Position numbers and translations under genes: made by a program | Shown: positions 5,523 through 6,459 of the stretch, piece after piece | Layout of the letters: each line of letters begins with the position of its first letter | Position numbering within the stretch: the first letter of the stretch is position 1 | DNA from: Flavobacteriaceae bacterium | Lineage (GTDB): Bacteria; Bacteroidota; Bacteroidia; Flavobacteriales; Flavobacteriaceae | Direction: 5' to 3' | NCBI GenBank assembly: GCA_013042255.1 | Contig: JABDQK010000318.1 | Span: 1-6,459 of the forward strand | Length of the DNA stretch: 6,459 nt | The notes under the pieces: generated by a model | The model's input: the letters and a program-made list of their open reading frames with translations, nothing else | What the model was told of the DNA's origin: nothing | Databases searched by the model: none

Positions 5523-6341
5523 ATGGGATACAACTTACTCAAAGGAAAAAAAGGGATCATTTTTGGAGCACTGGATGAGAATTCCATCGCCTGGAAAACA
5601 GCGGAAAGGGTGCACGAGGAAGGTGGCAGTTTTGTACTGACCAATGCCCCGATTGCCATGAGAATGGGACAAATCAATGAACTGGCAAAAAAGACCAATT
5701 CTGAGATCATACCTGCCGATGCAACCAATGAAGAGGATCTGGCTAATCTGGTAGCAAAATCAACAGAGATTTTAGGTGGGAAACTCGATTTTGTCCTACA
5801 TTCAATTGGTATGTCAGTCAATGTTCGAAAAGGCCGACAATACACGGATGAAAAATATGACTTTACTACAAAGGGCTGGGACGTATCCGCTTTGTCTTTT
5901 CACAAGGTGATGCAAAGCTTATACCAGGCTGATGCCATGAATGAATGGGGTAGTATTGTGGCTCTAACTTATATGGCAGCACAACGCACCTTCCCGGATT
6001 ATAATGATATGGCTGATAATAAAGCCTATTTGGAATCCGTGGCACGTAGTTTTGGCTATTTCTTCGGTAAGGAAAAGAAAGTAAGGGTAAATACCATTTC
6101 TCAATCTCCGACCCCAACAACAGCAGGGCAGGGAGTAAAAGGATTTGACGGTTTTATCGCCTATGCTGAGAAAATGTCTCCCCTGGGGAACGCTTCGGCT
6201 CTTGATTGTGCCAATTATACTATTTCCTTGTTTTCTGATCTTACCAGGAAGGTAACCATGCAAAATCTCTTCCATGACGGCGGATTTTCTATGACAGGGG
6301 TGAGTCAGGAGGTAATTGAAAAATTCACTGATCAGGATTGA
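5523..6341 (+). CDS. fabI: Enoyl-[acyl-carrier-protein] reductase (NADH), FabI type
   Basis: FabI catalyses the last reductive step of each fatty-acid elongation cycle, reducing trans-2-enoyl-ACP with a nicotinamide cofactor in the cytoplasm. The 272-residue short-chain dehydrogenase fold begins with KGKKGIIFGALDENSIAWKTAE (7-28), the spaced glycine/serine cofactor motif of FabI. HSIGMSVN (93-100) corresponds to HSIGFAPG in E. coli. The catalytic set is Y150 and Y160-x6-K167 within LTYMAAQRTFPDYNDMADNKA, the same Y-x9-Y-x6-K spacing as E. coli Y146/Y156/K163. NTISQSPTPTTAGQGVKGF (190-208) is the substrate-binding loop, and NLFHDGGFSMTGVS (248-261) is the conserved C-terminal strand. It is slightly longer than E. 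coli FabI (262), as is usual in this phylum. The start context has adenines at -3 and -6 and no Shine-Dalgarno sequence. A strong terminator begins 21 bases after the stop. Confidence 0.97.
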   Translation: MGYNLLKGKKGIIFGALDENSIAWKTAERVHEEGGSFVLTNAPIAMRMGQINELAKKTNSEIIPADATNEEDLANLVAKSTEILGGKLDFVLHSIGMSVNVRKGRQYTDEKYDFTTKGWDVSALSFHKVMQSLYQADAMNEWGSIVALTYMAAQRTFPDYNDMADNKAYLESVARSFGYFFGKEKKVRVNTISQSPTPTTAGQGVKGFDGFIAYAEKMSPLGNASALDCANYTISLFSDLTRKVTMQNLFHDGGFSMTGVSQEVIEKFTDQD

Positions 6342-6362
6342 TAATACAGACTACAGCAAAAC

Positions 6363-6395
6363 AGGGCCATCCCGGAACAGGATGGCCTTTCTTTT
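6363..6395 (+). terminator. Intrinsic terminator after fabI
   Basis: GGCCATCC (6365-6372) pairs perfectly with GGATGGCC (6380-6387) around a 7-base loop. A G-U and an A-T pair extend the stem to ten pairs (6363-6389). The sequence TCTTTT follows. The GC-rich stem with T-rich tail, right after a stop codon, is a textbook rho-independent terminator and probably ends the unit containing fabI. Confidence 0.88.
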
Positions 6396-6406
6396 AAAAA
6401 TTTCCG

Positions 6407-6459
6407 ATGGAACCCATTTTCTCACTGATCATTCCGGTTTATAACAGACCCGAAGAAAT
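6407..6459 (+). CDS. Probable family 2 glycosyltransferase, first 17 codons (3' end outside window)
   Basis: The ATG at 6407 opens a frame reading MEPIFSLIIPVYNRPEE up to the window edge. FSLIIPVYNRPEE is the typical first beta-strand and nucleotide-sugar-binding start of GT-A fold, family 2 glycosyltransferases (pattern SxIIPVYNR). The acceptor, the donor sugar and the full length cannot be known from 17 residues. The start lies only 11 bases after the terminator T-tract and lacks the adenines at -3 and -6 seen at fabI and recN, so its expression signal is unclear. Confidence 0.72.
   Translation, partial: MEPIFSLIIPVYNRPEE

Noticed and set aside
5495..5845. 116-codon open frame on the - strand opposite fabI
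   Set aside because: It lies wholly antisense to an unmistakable fabI, its protein shows no recognisable motif, and it looks like a shadow of the coding pattern. The other antisense frames (1991-2305, 4823-5074, 5964-6275) were rejected for the same reason.
6303..6312. CAGGAGGT Shine-Dalgarno-like motif near the fabI end
   Set aside because: It encodes part of fabI (S-Q-E-V) and no start codon follows at a suitable distance.
1..6459. Mobile element, CRISPR array, toxin-antitoxin, defence system or tRNA/rRNA
   Set aside because: No transposase, integrase, spaced repeats, cloverleaf or defence-type domains are seen. Essentially all the sequence is accounted for by conserved housekeeping genes with short gaps.

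Overview
The window looks like core chromosome from a member of the Bacteroidota, most likely a marine-type Flavobacteriaceae. The evidence is the sequence style of the proteins (the Bacteroidota forms of omega, CoaBC, DUF4835/PorD and FabI), the absence of Shine-Dalgarno sequences before starts, and promoter-like elements of the Bacteroidota type (TTTG-like box, then TAnnTTTG). All genes are on the + strand and all read intact, except the two cut by the window edges.

Layout: the 3' end of dapA (lysine/diaminopimelate synthesis, 1-384) is followed by a 110-bp intergenic region. That region holds a weak hairpin and a good promoter for bamD. Next comes a tightly packed set: bamD (outer-membrane assembly lipoprotein, 495-1337), rpoZ (RNA polymerase omega, 1334-1669), coaBC (coenzyme A synthesis, 1670-2875) and a DUF4835/PorD secreted protein linked to type IX secretion (2868-3761). 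Their junctions are a 4-bp overlap, a zero-base gap and an 8-bp overlap. A 63-bp gap with its own probable promoter precedes recN (3825-5477, TTG start). A 45-bp AT-rich gap precedes fabI (5523-6341). A strong intrinsic terminator follows fabI, and the first 17 codons of a probable family 2 glycosyltransferase run off the right edge.

The genes are housekeeping and belong to different pathways: envelope assembly and secretion (bamD, porD), transcription (rpoZ), cofactor and fatty-acid synthesis (coaBC, fabI), and DNA repair (recN). CoaBC makes the precursor of CoA and of the acyl-carrier phosphopantetheine on which FabI acts. I infer that bamD-rpoZ-coaBC-porD is one transcript with coupled translation. 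recN and fabI probably join it by read-through, with internal promoters added, and the terminator at 6363-6395 ends the unit.

I see no mobile element, CRISPR array, RNA gene or new multi-gene system. The points most worth a second look are two lineage-style active-site substitutions in the CoaC half of CoaBC, a promoter so close to bamD that its mRNA may be leaderless, and a perfect palindrome inside that promoter's spacer.
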